This document shows, piece by piece, positions 27,675 through 35,735 of a DNA stretch of 64,000 bases. Numbering within the stretch: the stretch's first letter is position 1; every line of letters begins with the position of its first letter. Below the pieces are notes generated by a model, which was not told the DNA's origin, ran no database searches, and worked only from the letters and a program-made list of their open reading frames with translations. The translations under genes and the position numbers were made by a program. Source of the stretch: Cupriavidus sp. WKF15 (GTDB lineage Bacteria; Pseudomonadota; Gammaproteobacteria; Burkholderiales; Burkholderiaceae); assembly GCF_029278605.1 (NCBI RefSeq), contig NZ_CP119574.1, positions 186,001 through 250,000 on the forward strand. The letters run 5' to 3'.

Positions 27675-28109
27675 ATGTCCAACACCTTCGCCAAGCGCCT
27701 TGTCCTCGCCGTCGCCCTCGTTGCCGCCGCCGGCGCTCAAGCTTCCGTCATTGGTAGCCGTGACCCGTACTCGGACGGCGCCCGCTCCGTCCAGGATGCT
27801 CATGATGTGTTCAGCGAAGGCGCCCGTTCGGTGCCAGACGCCCGCGACCCGTTCACCGAAGGTGCCAGTTCCGTGCAGGATCCGCGCAGCCCCTATTTTG
27901 AAGGCGCCCACACGATTGCCGGAATGGACCGCGTCGGCGTGTCAGCTTCGCCGGCCCGCAGCGCCGACCCGTACACGGACGGTGCCAAGACCGGCAAATT
28001 TGACCCGTACACCGACGGCACCCACGCGGTGGCCGGCCTGGACCGCAGCGGCGTGTCGGCCTCGCCGGCGCGCAGCGCCGGCCCATACACCGACGGCGCC
28101 GTTGCCTGA
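27675..28109 (+). CDS. Exported DPYTDGA-repeat protein of unknown function
   Basis: The 144-residue protein has a signal peptide (NTFAKRLVLAVALVAAAGAQA, cleavage near residue 23). The mature part is built from seven variants of D-P-[YF]-[TS]-[DE]-G-A beginning near residues 30, 44, 58, 72, 98, 110 and 136. A longer unit (AGxDRxGVSASPARSA) occurs twice, at 82-97 and 120-135. Composition is Asp/Ser/Gly/Ala-rich, without cysteine in the mature chain, so a flexible periplasmic or secreted protein is likely. AAGGA lies seven bases before the ATG. Proteins with this repeat are known from Cupriavidus-like bacteria but I know of no function. Confidence 0.75.
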   Translation: MSNTFAKRLVLAVALVAAAGAQASVIGSRDPYSDGARSVQDAHDVFSEGARSVPDARDPFTEGASSVQDPRSPYFEGAHTIAGMDRVGVSASPARSADPYTDGAKTGKFDPYTDGTHAVAGLDRSGVSASPARSAGPYTDGAVA

Positions 28110-28115
28110 GTCCGT

Positions 28116-28134
28116 GGCCGGCATGACGCCGGCC
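28116..28134 (+). terminator. GC hairpin after repeat protein gene
   Basis: GGCCGGC and GCCGGCC form a perfect 7-bp stem around ATGAC, six bases after the stop codon at 28109. Only a weak T content follows (GTTCCT), so termination is possible but not certain. Confidence 0.5.
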
Positions 28135-28147
28135 GTTCCTGACGTCT

Positions 28148-28184
28148 GCCGGGCGCAACCCGCCTCAGGCGCGTTGCGCCCGGC
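28148..28184. repeat. Long inverted repeat upstream of a tiny membrane-protein ORF
   Basis: GCCGGGCGCAAC and GTTGCGCCCGGC are perfect 12-bp arms around a loop that itself contains a 5-bp stem (CGCCT/AGGCG). It sits directly before TTGGAG and the ATG at 28198. It could be a terminator for the upstream gene or an RNA structure that limits access to the tiny gene. Confidence 0.55.
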
Positions 28185-28197
28185 CTTGGAGTTGATC

Positions 28198-28299
28198 ATG
28201 AACCTGCGAGACAGCGTCTTGATACTAGCGGGATGGGTGGGACTGTGCCTGTTGAGCGGTTCCCTCGCCACGCTGGTGGCGCAAGCCCTGCCGGCCTGA
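28198..28299 (+). CDS. 33-residue single-span membrane peptide (hypothetical)
   Basis: The ORF encodes NLRDSVLILAGWVGLCLLSG followed by SLATLVAQALPA, essentially one transmembrane helix. GGAG lies six bases before the ATG. No family is recognised. Position right behind the exported repeat protein and a strong hairpin suggests a real small gene, but the evidence is limited to the ribosome site and the hydrophobic pattern. Confidence 0.4.
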   Translation: MNLRDSVLILAGWVGLCLLSGSLATLVAQALPA

Positions 28300-28317
28300 T
28301 CGGGATGTCATGAAGCC

Positions 28318-28425
28318 ATGAAAACCCATTCCGTTCACGAACAACTGCTCGTCCAACGGCTCGAGTCGCTAGTCGGTGGCATCGAAGTCGATCTCGATGC
28401 GGCCCTCTCGGCAGACGGAGTATGA
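28318..28425 (+). CDS. 35-residue small ORF (hypothetical)
   Basis: An ATG at 28318 opens a 35-codon frame with an amphipathic, acidic character (LLVQRLESLVGGIEVDLDAA). No clear ribosome site precedes it. It follows the 33-residue membrane peptide by 18 bases on the same strand. Could be chance. Confidence 0.22.
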   Translation: MKTHSVHEQLLVQRLESLVGGIEVDLDAALSADGV

Positions 28426-28644
28426 GGGCGCAAGGCCGCACATCTGCCGGTGGAAGGTAAAAAGCCCTGGGGAGCTCCCGCTCACGGTGCACATTATCTT
28501 TGCGTATATTTGCTGACTCATGGCCTCCCCTTGCTAATTGCGACACCAGGATCGATTCCATTGCCGCACGGGATCATCGTTCGGGCGGCTCGCTCGAATG
28601 GCCACATGATTGATGCCGCCAAGTCGGCGGTAGGGTGTTTCCTC

Positions 28645-29289
28645 TCAGCGGAAGATGAGGGGCACTCCTGTGTGGGCTTGCAAGATTGCCGTGGAAACCT
28701 CGGGAGCAACCTTGCAGACGTGAAGCCCGTCTGGAACGACGTCGATAACGGCTAAATCCGTGATGATGCGACTCACTACTTGCACCCCTGTGAGAGGCAA
28801 TGTGCAACGCGGTACGATCTTATGCTCAAAGGCTCCGTCCTTCCGTCGTACGACGTGCTCCATCAATACGACGACGCGCGGGACTCCCGCGACAAGATCC
28901 ATGGCGCCTCCCATACCTTTGACCATCTTTCCTGGAATCATCCAGTTCGCAAGATCGCCGTCTACGCTCACTTGCATCGCGCCAAGGATGCTTAGATTTA
29001 GCTTACCGCCACGGACCATTGCAAAGGATTGATCGCTACTTACCACCGCTGTTCCCGGTACAGCGGTAACGGTCTGCTTACCGGCGTTGATGAGATCGGC
29101 GTCAACCTCTTCCTCAGTGGGAAAAGGACCAATCCCCACCATTCCGTTCTCAGACTGAAGCCAAACGTCAAGGTTGGCCGGCACGTGATTGGACACAAGG
29201 GTTGGCAGACCGATGCCCAAATTGACGTAGAAACCGTCACGCAGTTCTTCGGCCGCCAATGCGGCCATCTGATCATGATTCCATGGCAT
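28645..29289 (-). CDS. 3-oxoacid CoA-transferase subunit B
   Basis: The 214-residue protein is the beta subunit of a family I CoA-transferase. The catalytic glutamate lies in [13 protein letters not shown], preceded by [16 protein letters not shown]; further family blocks are [15 protein letters not shown] and [18 protein letters not shown]. The ATG at MPWNHDQM was chosen over an upstream frame extension of 21 unlike residues. It follows the A subunit by 13 bases. The pair moves CoA between succinyl- or acetyl-CoA and a 3-keto or related acid. Confidence 0.92.
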   Translation of the reverse strand: MPWNHDQMAALAAEELRDGFYVNLGIGLPTLVSNHVPANLDVWLQSENGMVGIGPFPTEEEVDADLINAGKQTVTAVPGTAVVSSDQSFAMVRGGKLNLSILGAMQVSVDGDLANWMIPGKMVKGMGGAMDLVAGVPRVVVLMEHVVRRKDGAFEHKIVPRCTLPLTGVQVVSRIITDLAVIDVVPDGLHVCKVAPEVSTAILQAHTGVPLIFR

Positions 29290-29302
29290 TTTGCTATGTC
29301 CC

Positions 29303-30001
29303 TCAGGCCGGCCGAGTGGTTCGTTGTTCGATGCGCTTCTGCGGCGCGGCATTCACCACGATACGGTGAACGTAGACACCGGGAAGATGAATGTCATCAG
29401 GTGCCAACTCTCCATTCGAGACGAGCCGTTCGACTTCTGCGATGCAGATTCTGCCCGCCATCGCCACGGCAGGGTTGAAATTTCGCGCGGTAAAGCGGAA
29501 ACGTAGATTGCCGGCATGATCGGCAACGTCTGCCTTTACGAGGGAAACGTCGGGAGTCAGCGAGCGTTCCAAGAGATACTGCTGTCCATTGAACTCGCGA
29601 AGTTCCTTACCCGCCGCTACCAAGGTTCCCAAACCTGTACGGGTAAAGAACGCCGGAATCCCGGCGCCGCCGGCGCGCAGCTTTTCAGCCAAGGTCCCTT
29701 GCGGAGTAAACTCCACTTCCAACTCGCCGGCTAAGTACTGCCGCTCGAACTCCTTATTCTCACCGACATAACTCGCGATCATTTTTCGAATCTGCCGCGT
29801 CTCCAACAGCAGTCCGAGACCAAAGCCGTCCACGCCAGCATTGTTCGAAATCGCCGTTAACTCCCTCACGCCCGTGGCGCGAAGGGCTTCGATGAGTGCT
29901 TCAGGGATGCCACACAATCCGAAGCCCCCGACGGCAAGCGTCTGACCGCTATGCACGACACCCTCAAGCGCCGCGGCAGCGGAGCTATAGATCTTGTTCA
30001 T
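29303..30001 (-). CDS. 3-oxoacid CoA-transferase subunit A
   Basis: The 232-residue alpha subunit shows the glycine-rich segment [20 protein letters not shown] and [20 protein letters not shown], then [20 protein letters not shown] and the [13 protein letters not shown] loop typical of AtoD/ScoA/PcaI-type subunits. A purine-rich site lies just before the ATG. Together with the B subunit and the phosphotransferase gene upstream it forms a minus-strand operon. Whether the acid is acetoacetate, 3-oxoadipate or another is not decidable from sequence alone. Confidence 0.92.
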   Translation of the reverse strand: MNKIYSSAAAALEGVVHSGQTLAVGGFGLCGIPEALIEALRATGVRELTAISNNAGVDGFGLGLLLETRQIRKMIASYVGENKEFERQYLAGELEVEFTPQGTLAEKLRAGGAGIPAFFTRTGLGTLVAAGKELREFNGQQYLLERSLTPDVSLVKADVADHAGNLRFRFTARNFNPAVAMAGRICIAEVERLVSNGELAPDDIHLPGVYVHRIVVNAAPQKRIEQRTTRPA

Positions 30002-30061
30002 GGATATCCCTCCCCCGGATAGATCCGGACACGTTTTCGATTTCGCAGAAACCAGGCCAGA

Positions 30062-31120
30062 TCAAGTTACCCGCCTCGCTTGCTCCCAAGCAAGTTCCGC
30101 CACCCGAGAGAACGTACTCCCCACCTTTCCGGCATCTGCGTTCGTCGCAGTACCGCGAGCGGCTCGACCTTTAATGCCATGGAGGATGGCCGCAAACCGA
30201 AACATGTTGAATGCGATGTAGAAGTTGAGGTCTCGAATCTCGGACCTGGATGTTCGGTCGCAGTAGGCGCGAACATAGGCCTGCTCATCAGGGAGCCCGG
30301 CATGCGCGAGGTCCACGCCTGCGATGCCGCCCAGAATGTCTCGCGGCATTCGGTACATCATCACATGATAAGCAAAGTCTGCGAGCGGATCTCCAAGGGT
30401 TGAGAGCTCCCAGTCAAGAACCGCGATCACACGCGGCTCTTTCGGGTGGAAAATCATGTTGTCGACACGGAAATCTCCATGCAGAACTGCGGCATCGTCG
30501 ACAGTCGGCACATGCGCAGGGAGCCAATCCACAAGCGAATCCATGGCGTGATGCCGACCGGCCAACTCATCGGATTGATACTGTTTAGACCATCGTCCGA
30601 CCTGTCGCAAAATGTAATTGTCGGGCCTTCCAAAATCCTGGAGACCGATTGACATGTAATCAACGCGATGTAACGACGCAAGCGTGGCGTTCATTGCGTC
30701 CATGTATTCCGGCCTCTCCGCTTTGTCGATCTCCGGAAAGCTGGCATCCCAAAAGATCCGACCATCGACGAGGTTCATAACGTAGAACCAACTGCCGATT
30801 ACGGACTCGTCAGTACAGAGGCCATACACGAGCGGTACGGGATAACCCACTTGTTCAAGCGCCTTCATCACACGGGCTTCTCGATCTACCGCGTGGGCCC
30901 CCTTCAGCAGTCCCTCCCCCGGCGGTTTCCTTCTGAGTACATAGTCACGGGCCGGGGTCTGTATTCGATAGGTTGGATTCGATTGGCCAGTGCTGAACTG
31001 CGTCACTTGCATTGGGCCGCTGAAGTCCGCAACGTTCGTCTTCATCCATTCGAAGAGAGACGCCTCATTGAGACGCGAAGTGGTAGGTGGGTACATGTGT
31101 GCATCTTTGCGTTCAGTCAT
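30062..31120 (-). CDS. APH-family phosphotransferase (acyl-CoA-catabolism type)
   Basis: The 352-residue protein has a kinase-like fold: QFSTGQSNPTYRIQTPARDY as nucleotide loop, YVLRRKPPGEGLLKGAHAVD as the phosphate-binding region, the catalytic loop LHGDFRVDNMIFH and the metal-binding DWELSTLGDPLADFAYH. This subfamily is found beside acyl-CoA dehydrogenases and includes the N-terminal part of mammalian ACAD10/11, which phosphorylates 4-hydroxyacyl-CoAs. By analogy it may phosphorylate a hydroxyacyl-CoA for dehydration; no dehydrogenase of that subtype is adjacent. It ends 60 bases before the CoA-transferase A gene. Confidence 0.85.
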   Translation of the reverse strand: MTERKDAHMYPPTTSRLNEASLFEWMKTNVADFSGPMQVTQFSTGQSNPTYRIQTPARDYVLRRKPPGEGLLKGAHAVDREARVMKALEQVGYPVPLVYGLCTDESVIGSWFYVMNLVDGRIFWDASFPEIDKAERPEYMDAMNATLASLHRVDYMSIGLQDFGRPDNYILRQVGRWSKQYQSDELAGRHHAMDSLVDWLPAHVPTVDDAAVLHGDFRVDNMIFHPKEPRVIAVLDWELSTLGDPLADFAYHVMMYRMPRDILGGIAGVDLAHAGLPDEQAYVRAYCDRTSRSEIRDLNFYIAFNMFRFAAILHGIKGRAARGTATNADAGKVGSTFSRVAELAWEQARRVT

Positions 31121-31130
31121 GGCCTTTTTA

Positions 31131-31500
31131 CCTCCAGCGTGTCACGCTTGATATTCCACATTGAGGGACCGGATCCAGCGCCCCTCTGCTTAGCGAATTC
31201 CGTCTTGAAGATTGCGAGGTGCTTCTGGTCGCCAAACCAGGGACCAAGAAGCCGCTTCTCCTGGGCCCCGAGTCATGTGTAGATACTGGCTGAGATGCGT
31301 GCCGCCTGGAAGGAGGAGAACACCAGACCTTCCGTATCACCCCAGCGTTGTTGGTCAGACGTCCATGGCTCCCAACGTGTTGAACTTTCAAGTCCGTGCC
31401 CCCACAGATGCCTCCCATCCTGCGTTAGGCCAGGTCGAACTCGTAGGTCTAACGTGGCACCACACACCTTCTATGCCGCGATTGGCGAACCACCCTTGAT
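31131..31500 (-). pseudogene. Decayed coding remnant of unknown family
   Basis: Upstream of the phosphotransferase, the minus strand reads GDTEGLVFSSFQAARISASI YT, a stop (TGA), and then in the same frame LGPWFGDQKHLAIFKTEFAK with a further 20 or so protein-like residues ending a few bases before the phosphotransferase ATG. Another in-frame stop lies further upstream. Amino-acid character before and after the stops is protein-like, so this appears to be an inactivated gene. I cannot name the family. Confidence 0.35.
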
Positions 31501-31657
31501 CACGAGCGTCTTTTCGCTACCGGAACCAGCTTGGTGCGTCCCAGTGGCTTGGATCGCGCCACCACACCCGAGGGATTCGCCCGCCGCTCCGAAGGCACCG
31601 TCGCAGGTTGTAGCGCCTGACTGCTACGGGATTACCGTAAGTCGCGATGCCATGATA

Positions 31658-31703
31658 ATTCCTTTTCGTGGGAATTGCCAATTCCCTTTCGAAGGAATAA
31701 TGT
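31658..31703 (+). promoter_or_regulatory. Second tandem ATTCC-N8-GGAAT promoter/operator
   Basis: Two 18-bp sites, ATTCCTTTTCGTGGGAAT (31658-31675) and ATTCCCTTTCGAAGGAAT (31681-31698), are offset by 23 bp, exactly as at 20518. TTGCCA (31675-31680) lies between them as a -35 box, and a -10-like TAATGT follows after 17 bases. The arms are conserved but the inner eight bases differ from the first copy, as expected for selection on protein contacts. It drives the second synthase-like gene at 31818. Confidence 0.78.
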
Positions 31704-31817
31704 AAATCTCATCTGCCGGAAACGGATGTCGCGGGAGATGTACGCCGCGCTGTTGCCCGACCAGATGTGGGGTGAAGCATGGATCGAACGAACTAACATT
31801 TCCTGGAGACGAGTCCA

Positions 31818-32849
31818 ATGGATGCGGTAGCAAACGTGACAACGAACAAGTGGGGAAAGCCGGCTGGCAATGGTCCGATGGGATTGGACTGGTCCGGGTG
31901 TTATCCGGCCACCGTCATTCCGTTCACCGATCGCACCTGTCAGGAGATTGACGAGGACGCCTTCCGGTCACTTGTGAGGGATCTCATGCTGTTAGAGATT
32001 GCGGGCATCGATCCCAACGAGGTCGAAGGATTGTCTCGTCAAGAGACAATCCGGTTGATGCAGATTGCCAAAGAGGAAGCTCGAGGCAGAATTCCGGTGA
32101 CCGGCAAGGTCGAGGCTCGGAACGGCCAGTGGACATGGGACTTGATCAAAGAGGCCGAGAAGGTGATCGAAGCCGGAGCTGACGTGCTTTACCTCCATCC
32201 CTGGCCGGAAGGGGACAACATGGAGGACTTCGTCAATTTGTATAAGACGCTAGACAAGGCCTTCGATATTCCCATCATCGCCATGATGTTCGGCGTTCCG
32301 GTACCAGTGATTAAGGAAATTTCGCTTGCGTGCCGCAACATCGCCGCATGGAAGTTCTATGCTGGCGAAGATCTCGGGCTCATGAAGCAGCTCGTCTGGA
32401 GCATGCAGGAAGTTGAAGCCGCGACCGGTAGGCACATTTGCCCGCTACGGGCCGGCGACGAAGGACTGGTGGAGTGCCTGGTCAATGGGGCCGAAGGCAA
32501 TTTCAACGGCGCAGCCTCCTGGCGGGGGCGCGAAGACGTGGAGATCTACAAGGCGGTAAAACGCGGCGATCTCAACGAAGCGTTTGCTATCCAGAAGCGA
32601 ATTGAGCCGGCCACGGAAGCGGTGCGGGGAAGGCATGGCACGACGAGCTTGTCCTTCTGGCGCTTTCCCCACCGCTACAAGCTTGCTGCATGGTTGACGG
32701 GGAAGGTTCCGAACCCTTACGCCAGATTGCCGCGTACAGCGTTCTCGGACCAGGAAGCACTGATGATTCGAGATGCACTGATCCGGTCCGGCTATAGGGT
32801 CGTTAGGGAGCCGGAGGAGTGTAAGCACCTCGGTGCTGCGACCTACTAA
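31818..32849 (+). CDS. Atypical dihydrodipicolinate-synthase-superfamily protein, copy 2
   Basis: This 343-residue protein aligns without gaps to the copy at 20693, with 54 differences by hand count (about 84 percent identity). The probable Schiff-base lysine Lys179 (NIAAWKFYAG), the altered GIDPNEVEGLS loop and the LHPWPEGDN segment are all kept, so the atypical active site is under selection in both. Differences cluster near the N-terminus, at 55-60 and around 200-280. The two enzymes may process different stereoisomers or homologues, or serve dosage. GGAG lies nine bases before the ATG. Confidence 0.85.
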   Translation: MDAVANVTTNKWGKPAGNGPMGLDWSGCYPATVIPFTDRTCQEIDEDAFRSLVRDLMLLEIAGIDPNEVEGLSRQETIRLMQIAKEEARGRIPVTGKVEARNGQWTWDLIKEAEKVIEAGADVLYLHPWPEGDNMEDFVNLYKTLDKAFDIPIIAMMFGVPVPVIKEISLACRNIAAWKFYAGEDLGLMKQLVWSMQEVEAATGRHICPLRAGDEGLVECLVNGAEGNFNGAASWRGREDVEIYKAVKRGDLNEAFAIQKRIEPATEAVRGRHGTTSLSFWRFPHRYKLAAWLTGKVPNPYARLPRTAFSDQEALMIRDALIRSGYRVVREPEECKHLGAATY

Positions 32850-33045
32850 ACAAATCCGAAGACGACATGCCGCGAGCAGCCTAGGGAAGCGCTGATCACT
32901 GAGTTTGCGCTTGATGTCGCACATGCCAATGACCGCCGCTTTCGCAATGCGAGAGACATAGGCCGATTCAAGCCTGCTTCTCTCGGGGCTCGCGCCTTTC
33001 CTGGCGCCTTGCGCGCTCAGCACGGACTGCTCCCAGGGCTGCCCA

Positions 33046-33160
33046 TCAACTGCCTCTAGGCAAGCACCAGATTTGCGAGACCAAACAAGCTGAACAGTTG
33101 CGCCGTGTTCTTGGCCAAGCCTTTGTCCCGTGGGATCGTGAGATCAGCAGACTTGTTGAT
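33046..33160 (-). mobile_element. IS5-family transposase C-terminal scrap
   Basis: The minus strand encodes KGLAKNTAQLFSLFGLANLV, which matches the C-terminal helix of IS5-type transposases (compare RGLRKNTAQVMTLFALSNLW in the complete copy at 55884). The rest of the element is gone and no terminal repeat is visible. It is a relic of a different, older IS5 relative. Confidence 0.6.
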
Positions 33161-33299
33161 GCGATTTCCTGCACGAAGGTGTGATCTGGGAATGGTTCAT
33201 CTTGCGCGCGGTGGTTGGGGGGGCCATCAAGCTGCATAGCGGTTCATGCTGGGAAGAAGCTCCCAAGCAAAGACAATGTCAACATTAGGAGGAGTGAGG

Positions 33300-34412
33300 A
33301 TGAAGAGGTCGGCGTTTCTGTTGGCGGCAATGGGACTGTTTGTTGAATGTGCAAACGCACAGTCCAGTGTGACGCTGTATGGCGTAGTTGATTCAAACGT
33401 AGAGTACGTAAACAATCATGGCGGTGTTGCCGGCGCATCGGGCAGCGTTTTCAGAGTAGGTAGCGGGGGATTCGCGAGCAATCGCTGGGGCATTCGGGGT
33501 ATCGAGGACCTGGGAGGGCTCAGCGGCGTCTTCACGATCGAGAGCGGATTCAATGTAGACACGGGTACGCAATTCAATGCCTCCCGTCTTTACGATCGAC
33601 AGACTTTTGTGGGCTTGAAGAGCTCCAGACTCGGGCAGCTTACCTTCGGCCGTCAATACACAGCGTTCTTCCGTGGACTCGCCAACTACTCGCCAAGCGC
33701 GTACGCGCCAATGTATGAACCGATTACGCTCATGACCGGTCTGAATTTCCGCTCGGACAATACCGTGAGCTACGAGGGGCAATTCGGCGCGCTTACCGCA
33801 AGGGCGAACTGGACGTTCGGAAACGGTGTATTTGGAAGCGGGGAGACCCCTGGTTCGATCCGTGCCAACGCGGGGTATGGTGCCGCGCTGGACTATTCGG
33901 GCGGAGACTTCGGCGTTACCGTCGCATACGACCAATATAACCCGACTGCCTCGACGCTTGGCGACCCCGGAATCGGGAAGTTCCGGAAAGCCGCAATTGC
34001 CGCTGGCTACAATCTAGGACAGATCCGGATCTTCGGAGGCTACCGATGGGGCAAGAATGACTATTCGAACGGTGCAACGGCCTATCGCGATGACTTCCTC
34101 TGGGCCGGCGTGAACTACCAGGCAACCTCAGCCTTGAATTTCATGCTTGCGTATTACTATGCCAAGGTACATACAGTACAAGCGACGTTCAGTGGCACCG
34201 CCAGCTCGCCGGCCAATCCATACCAGGTCAGCCTTATGAGCAGCTATGCTTTCTCAAAGCGCACTAATGTCTATTTGACCACCGCCTATTCGAAGCATGC
34301 GGCTCTTGGTTTGGGTGGTGTTTCTGCGACTGCAGGTAGTAGTGCTTATCAACTGGGTATAGGCAAGGATAGTCAGTTCGGTACAGCAATTGGTATCCGC
34401 CATATCTTCTAG
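33300..34412 (+). CDS. Gram-negative trimeric porin
   Basis: The 370-residue protein has a signal peptide (KRSAFLLAAMGLFVECANA, cleavage before QSS) and the classical opening SSVTLYGVVDSNVEY of Burkholderiales/Neisseria-type porins. Other hallmarks are RWGIRGIEDLGGLSGVFTIE, FVGLKSSRLGQLTFGRQYT and the C-terminal Phe in GIRHIF. AGGAGG precedes the ATG by eight bases; the longer frame adds 18 unlike residues. It is likely to admit the pathway substrate across the outer membrane. It stands alone between IS debris on both sides. Confidence 0.92.
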   Translation: MKRSAFLLAAMGLFVECANAQSSVTLYGVVDSNVEYVNNHGGVAGASGSVFRVGSGGFASNRWGIRGIEDLGGLSGVFTIESGFNVDTGTQFNASRLYDRQTFVGLKSSRLGQLTFGRQYTAFFRGLANYSPSAYAPMYEPITLMTGLNFRSDNTVSYEGQFGALTARANWTFGNGVFGSGETPGSIRANAGYGAALDYSGGDFGVTVAYDQYNPTASTLGDPGIGKFRKAAIAAGYNLGQIRIFGGYRWGKNDYSNGATAYRDDFLWAGVNYQATSALNFMLAYYYAKVHTVQATFSGTASSPANPYQVSLMSSYAFSKRTNVYLTTAYSKHAALGLGGVSATAGSSAYQLGIGKDSQFGTAIGIRHIF

Positions 34413-34479
34413 GACTACTGTGTTGGTTTTCCGACCGCAGCACGGGTGCCGTTCAAGGCGGGTAAGCAGTGTGGGCAGC

Positions 34480-34880
34480 CAAATCGCAGCGTGGCGATAG
34501 AATCTGCCCGTGATGCTGCTTACGCAGGGGTGCCGCGGGGCCGGAAACCTTCGGATAAAGTAGATCCCTCGCCGAGTAACCGATGAGCTGGAGCCTTTTC
34601 TGCGCCGCCAGGCGTTCGCGCTGACCGTGACTTGGCAGTTGTCTTGCTTACCCCTTTTTCGGAAAGCCGGTATCGTCAATAATCAGCGCCTCCGGCGAAT
34701 CCACGCCGGCTGATTCGCTCCAGCTTGTAACCGCACACTGCATCGAGCACCGCCTCGCTAACTTTTTAACACAGTAGTACTGGGTACTCCGCGCGGAACG
34801 CTTCGCAGCATATTGTTGTGAAATCTCTGATCCCACTAGGCATCTCGCCGTTTCGCGCATCCGGCTGCCGCACACAAATC
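34480..34880 (-). mobile_element. IS701-like transposase remnant
   Basis: On the minus strand SPEALIIDDTGFPKKG carries the DDTG block of IS701-type transposases. It is followed, after a stop and in a shifted frame, by GKQDNCQVTVSANAW, the segment that normally lies about 15 residues later. Internal deletion and frameshifts make it non-functional. No terminal repeats were recognised. Confidence 0.6.
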
Positions 34881-34885
34881 TCGCA

Positions 34886-35587
34886 TTACGTCGCCTTCGG
34901 TGCCGTTGCCGCACGCCGTCGTGCTGGCGGCCTAGTTTCGAGCCCCCCTAGAAAGAGATCCACAATTGAGCTGGTGTAAGCCTCTAGATCCGCGCGCGTT
35001 GGCTCCTTGCCGATCAACTCCGCGAATACCGCACGTTCGGACATCGGATATCCGCACGCCCCGACCATGGCGAGAAACAGATGACGAGGATCGAATCTAC
35101 GAAATTCACCTGTGGCGACGCCTTCATTGATTGCTTCCTCCAGCGCATCAACGGCACCATACATGAGGTCGTGACGCATATCGAGCACCTCGCGAGACTT
35201 GCCATGGATGATGCGCTCGAGGGCCAGGTGATAGAAGGAAGGATCGTCATAGAACACTTCCAGAAGGCCAGTGATTCGAGCCTTGATTTTCGCACGGGGA
35301 GTCCGAGCCCGCGCAAATCCGGCCGCCTGCCTATCACGCAATTCTGCACTAGCCTCCAGAACAGCGGCCTCAATCAGTTTCGACTTGCTTCCAAAGTAGT
35401 ACCGAACCAGGGCAGGATCGCATCCGGCGGCGCGCGCAATGTCGAGTCGACTGATCTCAGCCGGGGGAACTGACTTCATGAGCTTTCGCGTTGCGGCGAT
35501 CAAGGTCTCACGTCCCGAAGTCGACTCGTTTTTGTGCGGGCGCCCCTGCGCGCGCTTCCGGCCCCGTTTTACTGGAGGACTATCCAT
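34886..35587 (-). CDS. TetR-family regulator, second of two
   Basis: The 233-residue protein opens with a basic tail (KRGRKRAQGRPHKNESTSG) and a TetR helix-turn-helix (DIARAAGCDPALVRYYFGSK, about residues 48-68) closely resembling that of the regulator at 23854. The ligand domain is helical. A degenerate copy of the ATTCC-N8-GGAAT palindrome lies 21 bases before the start. Either TetR protein could be the regulator of the synthase promoters; similarity of their recognition helices suggests overlapping sites. Confidence 0.88.
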   Translation of the reverse strand: MDSPPVKRGRKRAQGRPHKNESTSGRETLIAATRKLMKSVPPAEISRLDIARAAGCDPALVRYYFGSKSKLIEAAVLEASAELRDRQAAGFARARTPRAKIKARITGLLEVFYDDPSFYHLALERIIHGKSREVLDMRHDLMYGAVDALEEAINEGVATGEFRRFDPRHLFLAMVGACGYPMSERAVFAELIGKEPTRADLEAYTSSIVDLFLGGLETRPPARRRAATAPKAT

Positions 35588-35607
35588 ATCAATGAGCTGC
35601 GTTGGCG

Positions 35608-35625
35608 GTTCCGTATTATAGGCAC
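35608..35625. promoter_or_regulatory. Degenerate ATTCC-N8-GGAAT-like palindrome at the TetR start
   Basis: GTTCCGTATTATAGGCAC has the same 18-bp length and AT-rich centre, with seven of ten arm positions matching. It lies 20 bases upstream of the TetR ATG, an ideal autoregulation position. Degeneracy makes the assignment tentative. Confidence 0.4.
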
Positions 35626-35735
35626 AGGGATTCTTGCCCTCAATTACGCTCGCCCGCCGCCCCCTGCCCTCGGCTCCTCTCCCTTGCTACCGCGCAGCCT
35701 GGAAGCAAGGGGATATCCTACTTGCTAGTCTCGGC

